From NCBI GenBank assembly GCA_964017185.1, contig OZ024874.1:34572721-34636720 (forward strand): DNA of 64,000 nucleotides, in the 5' to 3' direction. The notes beneath the pieces were generated by a model. It worked only from the letters and a program-made list of their open reading frames with translations, did not search any database and had not been told where the DNA came from. Positions within the stretch are counted from its first letter, which is position 1. Each line of letters begins with the position of its first letter. The DNA comes from Rugalucina vietnamica. Its lineage: Eukaryota; Mollusca; Bivalvia; Lucinida; Lucinidae. A program made the translations under genes and the position numbers. Shown one piece after another: positions 9,011 to 22,700 of this stretch.

Positions 9011-12000
9011 CTGATTGCGCCTTTGCTTACGTTAATTTCAACACGTTAACACGTTGCAACCGTTTATGTCAACATGTTAACACTTAGCATTGCAGTTGCA
9101 ACCGTTAGTGTCAACATGTTTACACTAAGCGTTGCAGTTGCAACCGTTATTAATGACAACACGTTAACACTAAGCATTTCGGTTAGAATGCGTTAAAACT
9201 AAGCGTTGTCGTTAAAACCGTTAATGACAACACGTAAACACTAAGCTTTGCATTTGCAACCATTAAAACCATGTCAACACCTTAAAACTAAGCGTTGTAG
9301 TTATAACCGTTTATTGCAACACGTTAGCACTAATCATTGGATTTGCAACCGTTAATACCGTGGCAACACGTTAAAACTAAGCGTTGCAGTTAAAACCGTT
9401 AATGACAACACGTAAACACTAAGCTTTGCATTTGCAACCAATAAAACCATGTCAACATGTTAAAACTAAGCGTTGTAGTTATAACTGTTAATTGCAACAC
9501 GTTAGCACTAAGCAATGGATTTGCAACCGTTAAAACTTAGCGTTGCAGTTAAAACCGTTAATGACAACACGTAAACACTAAGCTTTGCATTTGCAACCGT
9601 TAAAACCGTGTCAACACGTTAAAACTAAGCGTTGTAGTTAAAACCGTTAATGGCAACACGTAAACACTAAGCTTTGCATTTGCAACCGTTAAAACAGTTG
9701 CAAACGTTAGTGTCAACATGTAAGCACTAACCGTTACAGTTGCAACCTTTAATGGCGACACGTTAACATTAAGCGTTAGTGGCAACACGTTAAAGCTAAG
9801 CGTTGCAGTTGCAAACGTTAGTGTCAACATGTAAGCACTAACCGTTACAGTTGCAACCTTTAATGGCAACACGTTAACATTAAGCGTTAGTGGCAACACG
9901 TTAAAGCTAAGCGTTGCAGTTACAAACGTTAGTGTCAACATGTAAGCACTAACCGTTGCAGTTGCAACCTTTAAAGACAACACGTTAACATTAAGCATTG
10001 CAGTTGCAAGCGTTAGTGGCAACACGTTAAAACTAAGCGTTGCAGTTACAACCGTTAGTGTCAACATTATAACATAACAGTAAGTGTAGCATTTGCTTAC
10101 GTTAATTTCAACACGTTAACACGTTGCAACCGTTTATGTCAACACTTAGCATTGCAGTTGCAACCGTTAGTGTCAACATGTTTACACTAAGCGTTGCAGT
10201 TGCAACCGTTAATGACAACACGTAAACACTAAGCTTTGCATTTGCAACCATTAAAACCATGTCAACACGTTAAAACTAAGTGTTGTAGTTATAACCGTTA
10301 ATTGCAACACGTTAGCACTAAGCATTGGATTTGCAACCGTTAATACCTCGGCAACATGTTAAAACTAAGCGTTGCAGTTAAAACCGTTAATGACAACACG
10401 TAAACACTAAGCTTTACATTTGCAACCATTAAAACCGTGTCAACACGTTAAAACTAAGCGTTGTAGTTAAAACCGTTAATGGCAACACGTAAACACTAAG
10501 CTTTGCATTTGCAACCGTTAAAACAGTTGCAAACGTTACTGTCAACATGTAAGCACTAACCGTTACAGTTGCAACCTTTAATGGCAACACGTTAACATTA
10601 AGCGTTAGTGGCAACACGTTAAAGCTAAGCGTTGCAGTTGCAAACGTTAGTGTCAACATGTAAGCATTAACCGTTGCAGTTGCAACCTTTAAAGGCAACA
10701 CGTTAACATTAAGCATTGCAGTTGCAACACGTTAAAACTAAGCGTTGCAGTTACAACCGTTAGTGTTACAGTAAGTGTAGCATTTGTTTACGTTAATTTC
10801 AACACGTTGCAACCGTTTATGTCAACATGTTAACACTTAGCATTGCAGTTGCAACCGTTAGTGTCAACATGTTTACACTAAGCGTTGCAGTTGCAACCGT
10901 TAATGACAACACGTTAACACTAAGCATTGCGGTTACAATGCGTTAAAACTAAGCGTTGTAGTTAAAACCGTTAATGACAACACGTAAACACTAAGCTTTG
11001 CATTTGCAACCGTTAAAACCATGTCAACACGTTAAAACTAAGCGTTGTAGTTATAACTGTTAATTGCAACACGTTAGCACTAAGCAATGGATTTGCAACC
11101 GTTAATACCGTGGCAACATGTTGAAACTAAGCGTTGCAGTTAAAACCGTTAATGACAACACGTAAACACTAAGCTTTGCATTTGCAACCGTTAAAACCGT
11201 GTCAACACGTTAAAACTAAGCGTTGTAGTTAAAACCGTTAATGGCAACACGTAAACACTAAGCTTTGCATTTGCAACCGTTAAAACAGTTGCAAACGTTA
11301 GTGTCAACATGTCAGCACTAACCGTTACAGTTGCAACCTTTAATGGCAACACGTTAACATTAAGCGTTAGTGGCAACTCGTTAAAGCTAAGCGTTGCAGT
11401 TGCAAACGTTAGTGTCAACATGTAAGCACTAACCGTTACAGTTGCAACCTTTAATGGCAACACGTTAACATTAAGCGTTAGTGGCAACACGTTAAAGCTA
11501 AGCGTTGCAGTTGCAAACGTTAGTGTCAACATGTAAGCACTAACCGTTGCAGTTGCAACCTTTAAAGGCAACACGTTAACATTAAGCATTGCAGTTGCAA
11601 GCGTTAGTGGCAACACGTTAAAACTAAGCGTTGCAGTTACAACCGTTAGTGTCAACATTACAGTAAGTGTAGCATTTGTTTACGTTAATTTCAACACGTT
11701 AACACGTTGCAACCGTTTATGTCAACATGTTAACACTTAGCATTGCAGTTGCAACCGTTAGTGTCAACATGTTTACACTAAGCGTTGCAGTTGCAACCGT
11801 TAATGACAACACGTTAACACTAAGCATTGCGGTTACAATGCGTTAAAACTAAGCGTTGTAGTTAAAACCGTTAATGACAACACGTAAACACTAAGCTTTG
11901 CATTTGCAACCATTAAAACCATGTCAACACGTTAAAACTAAGCGTTGTAGTTATAACCGTTAATTGCAACACGTTAGCAGTAACTTAGCACTAAGCATTG

Positions 12001-15000
12001 GATTTGCAACCGTTAATACCGCGGCAACACGTTAAAACTAAGCGTTGCAGTTGCAACCGTTAATGACAACACGTAAATACTAAGCTTTACATTTGCAACC
12101 ATTTAAACCATGTCAACACATTAAAACTAAGCGTTGTAGTTATAACCGTTAATTGCAACACGTTAGCACTAAGCATTGCATTTGCAACCGTTAATACCGT
12201 GGCAACATGTTAAAACTAAGCGTTGCAGTTAAAACCGTTAATGACAACACGTAAACACTAAGCTTTGCATTTGCAACCGTTAAAACCGTGTCAACACGTT
12301 GAAACTAAGCGTTGTAGTTAAAACCGTTAATGGCAACACGTAAACACTAAGCTTTGCATTTGCAACCGTTAAAACAGTTGCAAAAGTTAGTTTCAACATG
12401 TAAGCACTAACCGTTACAGTTGCAACCTTTAATGGCAACACGTTAACATTAAGCGTTAGTGGCAACACGTTAAAGCTAAGCGTTGCAGTTGCAAACGTTA
12501 GTGTCAACATGTAAGCACTAACCGTTGCAGTTGCAACCTTTAAAGGCAACACGTTAACATTAAGCATTGCAGTTGCAAGCGTTAGTGGCAAAACGTTAAA
12601 ACTAAGCGTTGCAGTTACAACCGTTAGTGTCAACATTATAACATAACAGTAAGTGTAGCATTTGCTTACGTTAATTTCAACACGTTAACACGTTGCAACC
12701 GTTTATCTCAACACTTAGCATTGCAGTTGCAACCGTTAGTGTCAACATCTTTACACTAAGCGTTGCAGTTGCAACCGTTAATGACAACACGTAAACACTA
12801 AGCTTTGCATTTGCAACCATTAAAACCATGTCAACACGTTAAAACTAAGCGTTGTAGTTATAACCGTTAATTGCAACACGTTAGCACTAAGCATTGGATT
12901 TGCAACCGTTAATACCTCGGCAACATGTTAAAACTAAGCGTTGCAGTTAAAACCGTTAATGACAACACGTAAACACTAAGCTTTACATTTGCAACCATTA
13001 AAACCGTGTCAACACGTTAAAACTAAACGTTGTAGTTAAAACCGTTAATGGCAACACGTAAACACTAAGCTTTGCATTTGCAACCGTTAAAACAGTTGCA
13101 AACGTTACTGTCAACATGTAAGCACTAACCGTTACAGTTGCAACCTTTAATGGCAAGACGTTAACATTAAGCGTTAGTGGCAACACGTTAAAGCTAAGCG
13201 TTGCAGTTGCAAACGTTAGTGTCAACATGTAAGCATTAACCGTTGCAGTTGCAAACCGTTGCAGTTGCAACCTTTAAAGGCAACACGTTAACATTAAGCA
13301 TTGCAGTTGCAAGCGTTAGTGGCAACACGTTAAAACTAAGCGTTGCAGTTACAACCGTTAGTGTCAACATTACAGTAAGTGTAGCATTTGTTTACGTTAA
13401 TTTCAACACGTTGCAACCGTTTATGTCAACATGTTAACACTTAGTATTGCAGTTGCAACCGTTAGTGTCAACATGTTTACACTAAGCGTTGCAGTTGCAA
13501 CCGTTAATGACAACACGTTAACACTAAGCATTGCGGTTACAATGCGTTAAAACTAAGCGTTGTAGTTAAAACCGTTAATGACAACACGTAAACACTAAGC
13601 TTTGCATTTGCAACCATTAAAACCATGTCAACACGTTAAAACTAAGCGTTGTAGTTATAACTGTTAATTGCAACACGTTAGCACTAAGCAATGGATTTGC
13701 AACCGTTAATACCGTGGCAACATGTTAAAACTAAGCGTTGCAGTTAAAACCGTTAATGACAACACGTAAACACTAAGCTTTGCATTTGCAACCGTTAAAA
13801 CCGTGTCAACACGTTAAAACTAAGCGTTGTAGTTAAAACCGTTAATGGCAACACGTAAACACTAAGCTTTGCATTTGCAACCGTTAAAACAGTTGCAAAC
13901 GTTAGTGTCAACATGTCAGCACTAACCGTTACAGTTGCAACCTTTAATGGCAACACGTTAACATTAAGCGTTAGTGGCAACTCGTTAAAGCTAAGCGTTG
14001 CAGTTGCAAACGTTAGTGTCAACATGTAAGCACTAACCGTTACAGTTGCAACCTTTAATGGCAACACGTTAACATTAAGCGTTAGTGGCAACGCGTTAAA
14101 GCTAAGCGTTGCAGTTGCAAACGTTAGTGTCAACATGTAAGCACTAACCGTTGCAGTTGCAACCTTTAAAGGCAACACGTTAACATTAAGCATTGCAGTT
14201 GCAAGCGTTAGTGGCAACACGTTAAAACTAAGCGTTGCAGTTACAACCGTTAGTGTCAACATTACAGTAAGTGTAGCATTTGTTTACGTTAATTTCAACA
14301 CGTTAACACGTTGCAACCGTTTATGTCAACATGTTAACACTTAGCATTGCAGTTGCAACCGTTAGTGTCAACATGTTTACACTAAGCGTTGCAGTTGCAA
14401 CCGTTAATGACAACACGTTAACACTAAGCATTGCGGTTACAATGCGTTAAAACTAAGCGTTGTAGTTAAAACCGTTAATGACAACACGTAAACACTAAGC
14501 TTTGCATTTGCAACCATTAAAACCATGTCAACACGTTAAAACTAAGCGTTGTAGTTATAACTGTTAATTGCAACACGTTAGCACTAAGCAATGGATTTGC
14601 AACCGTTAATACCGTGGCAACATGTTAAAACTAAGCGTTGCAGTTAAAACCGTTAATGACAACACGTAAACACTAAGCTTTGCATTTGCAACCGTTAAAA
14701 CCGTGTCAACACGTTAAAACTAAGCGTTGTAGTTAAAACCGTTAATGGCAACACGTAAACACTAAGCTTTGCATTTGCAACCGTTGAAACAGTTGCAAAC
14801 GTTAGTTTCAACATGTCAGCACTAACCGTTACAGTTGCAACCTTTAATGGCAACACGTTAACATTAGGCGTTAGTGGCAACTCGTTAAAGCTAAGCGTTG
14901 CAGTTGCAAACGTTAGTGTCAACATGTAAGCACTAACCGTTACAGTTGCAACCTTTAATGGCAACACGTTAACATTAAGCGTTAGTGGCAACACGTTAAA

Positions 15001-18000
15001 GCTAAGCGTTGCAGTTGCAAACGTTAGTGTCAACATGTAAGCACTAACCGTTGCAGTTGCAACCTTTAAAGGCAACACGTTAACATTAAGCATTGCAGTT
15101 GCAAGCGTTAGTGGCAACACGTTAAAACTAAGCGTTGCAGTTACAACCGTTAGTGTCAACATTACAGTAAGTGTAGCATTTGTTTACGTTAATTTCAACA
15201 CGTTAACACGTTGCAACCGTTTATGTCAACATGTTAACACTTAGCATTGCAGTTGCAACCGTTAGTGTCAACATGTTTACACTAAACGTTGCAGTTGCAA
15301 CCGTTAATGACAACACGTTAACACTAAGCATTGCGGTTACAATGCGTTAAAACTAAGCGTTGTAGTTAAAACCGTTAATGACAACACGTAAACACTAAGC
15401 TTTGCATTTGCAACCATTAAAACCATGTCAACACGTTAAAACTAAGCGTTGTAGTTATAACCGTTAATTGCAACACGTTAGCAGTAACTTAGCACTAAGC
15501 ATTGGATTTGCAACCGTTAATACCGCGGCAACACGTTAAAACTAAGCGTTGCAGTTGCAACCGTTAATGACAACACGTAAACACTAAGCTTTACATTTGC
15601 AACCATTAAAACCATGTCAACACGTTAAAACTAAGCGTTGTAGTTATAACTGTTAATTGCAACACGTTAGCACTAAGCATTGCATTTGCAGCCGTTAATA
15701 CCGTGGCAACATGTTAAAACTAAGCGTTGCAGTTAAAACCGTTAATGACAACACGTAAACACTAAGCTTTGCATTTGCAACCGTTAAAACCGTGTCAACA
15801 CGTTGAAACTAAGCGTTGTAGTTAAAACCGTTAATGGCAACACGTAAACACTAAGCTTTGCATTTGCAACCGTTAAAACAGTTGCAAACGTTAGTGTTAA
15901 CATGTAAGCACTAACCGTTACAGTTGCAACCTTTAATGGCAACACGTTAACATTAAGCGTTAGTGGCAACACGTTAAAGCTAAGCGTTGCAGTTGCAAAC
16001 GTTAGTGTCAACATGTAAGCACTAACCGTTGCAGTTGCAACCTTTAAAGGCAACACGTTAACATTAAGCATTGCAGTTGCAAGCGTTAGTGGCAACACGT
16101 TAAAACTAAGCGTTGCAGTTACAACCGTTAGTGTCAACATTATAACATAACAGTAAGTGTAGCATTTGCTTACGTTAATTTCAACACGTTAACACGTTGC
16201 AACCGTTTATGTCAACACTTAGCATTGCAGTTGCAACCGTTAGTGTCAACATGTTTACACTAAGCGTTGCAGTTGCAACCGTTAATGACAACACGTAAAC
16301 ACTAAGCTTTGCATTTGCAACCATTAAAACCATGTCAACACGTTAAAACTAAGCGTTGTAGTTATAACCGTTAATTGCAACACGTTAGCACTAAGCATTG
16401 GATTTGCAACCGTTAATACCTCGGCAACATGTTAAAACTAAGCGTTGCAGTTAAAACCGTTAATGACAACACGTAAACACTAAGCTTTACATTTGCAACC
16501 ATTAAAACCGTGTCAACACGTTAAAACTAAGCGTTGTAGTTAAATCCGTTAATGGCAACACGTAAACACTAAGCTTTGCATTTGCAACCGTTAAAACAGT
16601 TGCAAACGTTACTGTCAACATGTAAGCACTAACCGTTACAGTTGCAACCTTTAATGGCAAGACGTTAACATTAAGCGTTAGTGGCAACACGTTAAAGCTA
16701 AGCGTTGCAGTTGCAAACGTTAGTGTCAACATGTAAGCATTAACCGTTGCAGTTGCAACCTTTAAAGGCAACACGTTAACATTAAGCATTGCAGCTGCAA
16801 GCGTTAGTGGCAACACGTTAAAACTAAGCGTTGCAGTTACAACCGTTAGTGTCAACATTACAGTTAGTGTAGCATTTGTTTACGTTAATTTCAACACGTT
16901 GCAACCGTTTATGTCAACATGTTAACACTTAGCATTGCAGTTGCAACCGTTAGTGTCAACATGTTTACACTAAGCGTTGCAGTTGCAAGCGTTAATGACA
17001 ACACGTTAACACTAAGCATTGCGGTTACAATGCGTTAAAACTAAGCGTTGTAGTTAAAACCGTTAATGACAACACGTAAACACTAAGCTTTGCATTTGCA
17101 ACCATTAAAACCATGTCAACACGTTAAAACTAAGCGTTGTAGTTATAACTGTTAATTGCAACACGTTAGCACTAAGCAATGGATTTGCAACCGTTAATAC
17201 CGTGGCAACATGTTAAAACTAAGCGTTGCAGTTAAAACCGTTAATGACAACACGTAAACACTAAGCTTTGCATTTGCAACCGTTAAAACCGTGTCAACAC
17301 GTTAAAACTAAGCGTTGTAGTTAAAACCGTTAATGGCAACACGTAAACACTAAGCTTTGCATTTGCAACCGTTAAAACAGTTGCAAACGTTAGTGTCAAC
17401 ATGTCAGCACTAACCGTTACAGTTGCAACCTTTAATGGCAACACGTTAACATTAAGCGTTAGTGGCAACTCGTTAAAGCTAAGCGTTGCAGTTGCAAACG
17501 TTAGTGTCAACATGTAAGCACTAACCGTTACAGTTGCAACCTTTAATGGCAACACGTTAACATTAAGCGTTAGTGGCAACGCGTTAAAGCTAAGCGTTGC
17601 AGTTGCAAACGTTAGTGTCAACATGTAAGCACTAACCGTTGCAGTTGCAACCTTTAAAGGCAACACGTTAACATTAAGCATTGCAGTTGCAAGCGTTAGT
17701 GGCAACACGTTCAAACTAAGCGTTGCAGTTACAACCGTTAGTGTCAACATTACAGTAAGTGTAGCATTTGTTTACGTTAATTTCAACACGTTAACACGTT
17801 GCAACCGTTTATGTCAACATGTTAACACTTAGCATTGCAGTTGCAACCGTTAGTGTCAACATGTTTACACTAAGCGTTGCAGTTGCAACCGTTAATGACA
17901 ACACGTTAACACTAAGCATTGCGGTTACAATGCGTTCAAACTAAGCGTTGTAGTTAAAACCGTTAATGACAACACGTTAACACTAAGCTTTGCATTTGCA

Positions 18001-18544
18001 ACCATTAAAACCATGTCAACACGTTAAAACTAAGCGTTGTAGTTATAACTGTTAATTGCAACACGTTAGCACTAAGCAATGGATTTGCAACCGTTAATAC
18101 CGTGGCAACATGTTAAAACTAAGCGTTGCAGTTAAAACCGTTAATGACAACACGTAAACACTAAGCTTTGCATTTGCAACCGTTAAAACCGTGTCAACAC
18201 GTTAAAACTAAGCGTTGTAGTTAAAACCGTTAATGGCAACACGTAAACACTAAGCTTTGCATTTGCAACCGTTAAAACAGTTGCAAACGTTAGTGTCAAC
18301 ATGTAATCACTAACCGTTACAGTTGCAACCTTTAATGGCAACACGTTAACATTAAGCGTTAGTGGCAACACGTTAAAGCTAAGCGTTGCAGTTGCAAACG
18401 TTAGTGTCAACATGTAAGCACTAACCGTTGCAGTTGCAACCTTTAAAGGCAACACGTTAACATTAAGCATTGCAGTTGCAAGCGTTAGTGGCAACACGTT
18501 AAAACTAAGCGTTGCAGTTACAACCGTTAGTGTCATAGAGGATA

Positions 18545-18692
18545 TTTGCTTTTTTTCGGTGAATACCAAATATATTTCACCGAGTGAGTTGAAAACATCA
18601 AAATTTTCACGAGTGCGCAGCACGAGTGAAAATTTTTATGTTTTCAACACTCGAGGTGAAATATATTTGGTATTCACCGAAAAAAAAGCAAA
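18545..18692. repeat. Fold-back palindrome (copy 2)
   Basis: Same palindrome as 7782-7930, one base shorter in the A run of its right arm. Confidence 0.85.
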
Positions 18693-18965
18693 TTTTCTTT
18701 TTATTTTATACAATACACGGGCATTTTCCTATTTACAAGGCAGGCGGTAAAAATGCAAAAACCAAAAATTTTTGAAAACACAAATAATTTTGGTACCACA
18801 TTGTTCCTTACGTTCTAACTAAGAAAATGAATACCCACACTTTATGTTTTCGTTCATAAATAACGGAGTTATAGGCATTTGAATTTCTGAAGTGAGACAC
18901 ATTTAATGACGTCAAGTAAATGGAAACGTCAGAAGTAATCCAAAATCTACAGTGACGATATAGGC

Positions 18966-19033
18966 TGATATCAGTCACTAGTGACTTTTGATATCAGTGA
19001 GATTTGATATCAGTGAAATTTCATATCAATGAA
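18966..19033 (+). repeat. gatatcagtga short tandem array (copy 2)
   Basis: Identical by eye to 8204-8271. Confidence 0.75.
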
Positions 19034-19104
19034 AATACCAATTTTATCAAGTTTTGATATACATAGGTCTTCCACACTAAATACAGTGAAAGAAATGTTT
19101 TTGT

Positions 19105-19176
19105 ATGTTTTTCAGCGTACTTCAAGCATTTATGTTTTTCAGCGTACTTCAAGCATTTTTCAGCGTACTTCAAGCA
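19105..19176 (+). repeat. 27-bp tandem array (copy 2)
   Basis: Identical by eye to 8343-8414, with 2.7 repeats. Confidence 0.9.
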
Positions 19177-19772
19177 AGATGGCCCCGACATAAAGCTTTC
19201 ATTTTAGTTGGTTGGGGCCGGAGCTTCTTGTCTGTTGCTTGGCCCACCGGGGTCCAACTGGTGTTTTTCTTTTGCTCCGAAGTTAGTAGGTTATTCGGCG
19301 CCCAGGGATCTCCATCGTCGGGCAGCTTACTCAGTCTGTGAGTCCTGGTTTTTGATTCATCAGGATGTTTATCATGATTTATTTGTTTGTTCTTGATGAT
19401 TCATTTACTAGTTAGAGATTCACCACGAGGACCGAATAACTAACTAAATGTTATGAACCACTGCAGAAGCTGAGGGTGAGGTTATGGCCATGTAAAACCG
19501 GTTTAAGCCCGCCAGTAACTTTGTGTTACTGATCGTTCCAAGTCGATACTTCTGTGGTGGTTCTTTTCGTTTTATGTCTTGGTGTTTGAAAATTTTTTTG
19601 TGCTGTTGGCGCCTTATGTATGTTTTCATATTTTTAGTTAAGTTAAGGTAACTGAGTGGCCACCTATTGGGAAAATAGCTGCTCATTCGGCTTACGATAT
19701 GTTTCATGGTATAAGTACCTGATTGTTGGTTTGGTTTTTTCCCGCCTCGGTTTTTGGAGTGGGAATCTTTTT
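19177..19772 (+). mobile_element. SINE-like segment (copy 2), tentative
   Basis: Same as 8415-9010 apart from the one change in the A/T run. Confidence 0.35.
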
Positions 19773-22700
19773 CTGATTGCGCCTTTGCTTACGTTAATTT
19801 CAACACGTTAACACGTTGCAACCGTTTATGTCAACATGTTAACACTTAGCATTGCAGTTGCAACCGTTAGTGTCAACATGTTTACACTAAGCGTTGCAGT
19901 TGCAACCGTTATTAATGACAACACGTTAACACTAAGCATTTCGGTTAGAATGCGTTAAAACTAAGCGTTGTCGTTAAAACCGTTAATGACAACACGTAAA
20001 CACTAAGCTTTGCATTTGCAACCATTAAAACCATGTCAACACCTTAAAACTAAGCGTTGTAGTTATAACCGTTTATTGCAACACGTTAGCACTAATCATT
20101 GGATTTGCAACCGTTAATACCGTGGCAACACGTTAAAACTAAGCGTTGCAGTTAAAACCGTTAATGACAACACGTAAACACTAAGCTTTGCATTTGCAAC
20201 CAATAAAACCATGTCAACACGTTAAAACTAAGCGTTGTAGTTATAACTGTTAATTGCAACACGTTAGCACTAAGCAATGGATTTGCAACCGTTAAAACTT
20301 AGCGTTGCAGTTAAAACCGTTAATGACAACACGTAAACACTAAGCTTTGCATTTGCAACCGTTAAAACCGTGTCAACACGTTAAAACTAAGCGTTGTAGT
20401 TAAAACCGTTAATGGCAACACGTAAACACTAAGCTTTGCATTTGCAACCGTTAAAACAGTTGCAAACGTTAGTGTCAACATGTAAGCACTAACCGTTACA
20501 GTTGCAACCTTTAATGGCGACACGTTAGCATTAAGCGTTAGTGGCAACACGTTAAAGCTAAGCGTTGCAGTTGCAAACGTTAGTGTCAACATGTAAGCAC
20601 TAACCGTTACAGTTGCAACCTTTAATGGCAACACGTTAACATTAAGCGTTAGTGGCAACACGTTAAAGCTAAGCGTTGCAGTTACAAACGTTAGTGTCAA
20701 CATGTAAGCACTAACCGTTGCAGTTGCAACCTTTAAAGACAACACGTTAACATTAAACATTGCAGTTGCAAGCGTTAGTGGCAACACGTTAAAACTAAGC
20801 GTTGCAGTTACAACCGTTAGTGTCAACATTATAACATAACAGTAAGTGTAGCATTTGCTTACGTTAATTTCAACACGTTAACACGTTGCAACCGTTTATG
20901 TCAACACTTAGCATTGCAGTTGCAACCGTTAGTGTCAACATGTTTACACTAAGCGTTGCAGTTGCAACCGTTAATGACAACACGTAAACACTAAGCTTTG
21001 CATTTGCAACCATTAAAACCATGTCAACACGTTAAAACTAAGTGTTGTAGTTATAACCGTTAATTGCAACACGTTAGCACTAAGCATTGGATTTGCAACC
21101 GTTAATACCTCGGCAACATGTTAAAACTAAGCGTTGCAGTTAAAACCGTTAATGACAACACGTAAACACTAAGCTTTACATTTGCAACCATTAAAACCGT
21201 GTCAACACGTTAAAACTAAGCGTTGTAGTTAAAACCGTTAATGGCAACACGTAAACACTAAGCTTTGCATTTGCAACCGTTAAAACAGTTGCAAACGTTA
21301 CTGTCAACATGTAAGCACTAACCGTTACAGTTGCAACCTTTAATGGCAACACGTTAACATTAAGCGTTAGTGGCAACACGTTAAAGCTAAGCGTTGCAGT
21401 TGCAAACGTTAGTGTCAACATGTAAGCATTAACCGTTGCAGTTGCAACCTTTAAAGGCAACACGTTAACATTAAGCATTGCAGTTGCAACACGTTAAAAC
21501 TAAGCGTTGCAGTTACAACCGTTAGTGTTACAGTAAGTGTAGCATTTGTTTACGTTAATTTCAACACGTTGCAACCGTTTATGTCAACATGTTAACACTT
21601 AGCATTGCAGTTGCAACCGTTAGTGTCAACATGTTTACACTAAGCGTTGCAGTTGCAACCGTTAATGACAACACGTTAACACTAAGCATTGCGGTTACAA
21701 TGCGTTAAAACTAAGCGTTGTAGTTAAAACCGTTAATGACAACACGTAAACACTAAGCTTTGCATTTGCAACCGTTAAAACCATGTCAACACGTTAAAAC
21801 TAAGCGTTGTAGTTATAACTGTTAATTGCAACACGTTAGCACTAAGCAATGGATTTGCAACCGTTAATACCGTGGCAACATGTTAAAACTAAGCGTTGCA
21901 GTTAAAACCGTTAATGACAACACGTAAACACTAAGCTTTGCATTTGCAACCGTTAAAACCGTGTCAACACGTTAAAACTAAGCGTTGTAGTTAAAACCGT
22001 TAATGGCAACACGTAAACACTAAGCTTTGCATTTGCAACCGTTAAAACAGTTGCAAACGTTAGTGTCAACATGTCAGCACTAACCGTTACAGTTGCAACC
22101 TTTAATGGCAACACGTTAACATTAAGCGTTAGTGGCAACTCGTTAAAGCTAAGCGTTGCAGTTGCAAACGTTAGTGTCAACATGTAAGCACTAACCGTTA
22201 CAGTTGCAACCTTTAATGGCAACACGTTAACATTAAGCGTTAGTGGCAACACGTTAAAGCTAAGCGTTGCAGTTGCAAACGTTAGTGTCAACATGTAAGC
22301 ACTAACCGTTGCAGTTGCAACCTTTAAAGGCAACACGTTAACATTAAGCATTGCAGTTGCAAGCGTTAGTGGCAACACGTTAAAACTAAGCGTTGCAGTT
22401 ACAACCGTTAGTGTCAACATTACAGTAAGTGTAGCATTTGTTTACGTTAATTTCAACACGTTAACACGTTGCAACCGTTTATGTCAACATGTTAACACTT
22501 AGCATTGCAGTTGCAACCGTTAGTGTCAACATGTTTACACTAAGCGTTGCAGTTGCAACCGTTAATGACAACACGTTAACACTAAGCATTGCGGTTACAA
22601 TGCGTTAAAACTAAGCGTTGTAGTTAAAACCGTTAATGACAACACGTAAACACTAAGCTTTGCATTTGCAACCATTAAAACCATGTCAACACGTTAAAAC

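Larger units (their letters stand above)
7773..9021. mobile_element. Composite non-satellite insert, HOR copy 1
   Basis: Satellite sequence stops after 'ccgttagtgtca' (7772) and resumes at 'tttgcttacgttaatttc' (9022). Both edges belong to one anchor monomer, of which about 20-27 bp is missing. The 1,249 bp between have no satellite character. In order they hold a fold-back palindrome, an AT-rich spacer with a TGACGTCA word (8145-8152), a gatatc tandem array, a 27-bp tandem array and a SINE-like segment. No transposase or reverse-transcriptase frame is present, so it would be non-autonomous. No clear target-site duplication is seen, but 'tttgctt' occurs at both ends (7782 and 9022). Confidence 0.85.
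2992..13754 (-). repeat. Higher-order repeat copy 1 (10,763 bp)
   Basis: First full copy of the HOR, starting at the array edge. Its block spacing, measured between equivalent points from 3032, is 900, 1089, 718, 781, 900, 2180 (this one includes the insert), 829, 762, 1089, 718 and 797 bp. The same series repeats at 13,795. It is one base longer than the others because of a 9-A rather than 8-A run near 7917-7925. Private differences include 'acgtaaaaac' near 4358, 'gttcaagc' near 5929 and 'ggtcacaatg' near 7161, where the other copies read gttaaaac, gttaaagc and ggttacaatg. Confidence 0.95.
18536..19783. mobile_element. Composite insert, HOR copy 2
   Basis: Same 1,248-bp insert with the same two junctions as at 7773-9021. 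Differences from copy 1 are an 8-A instead of 9-A run at the palindrome end and one A-to-T shift in the 'gaaaatttttttg' run near 19,589. It arrived here by duplication of the HOR, not by a new insertion. Confidence 0.85.

Noticed and set aside
13243-13437. Plus-strand frames such as 13,243-13,437, 24,005-24,199, 46,485-46,697 and 59,832-60,050 as genes
   Set aside because: Same periodicity artefact on the other strand. They appear only where a local indel or substitution creates an ATG.
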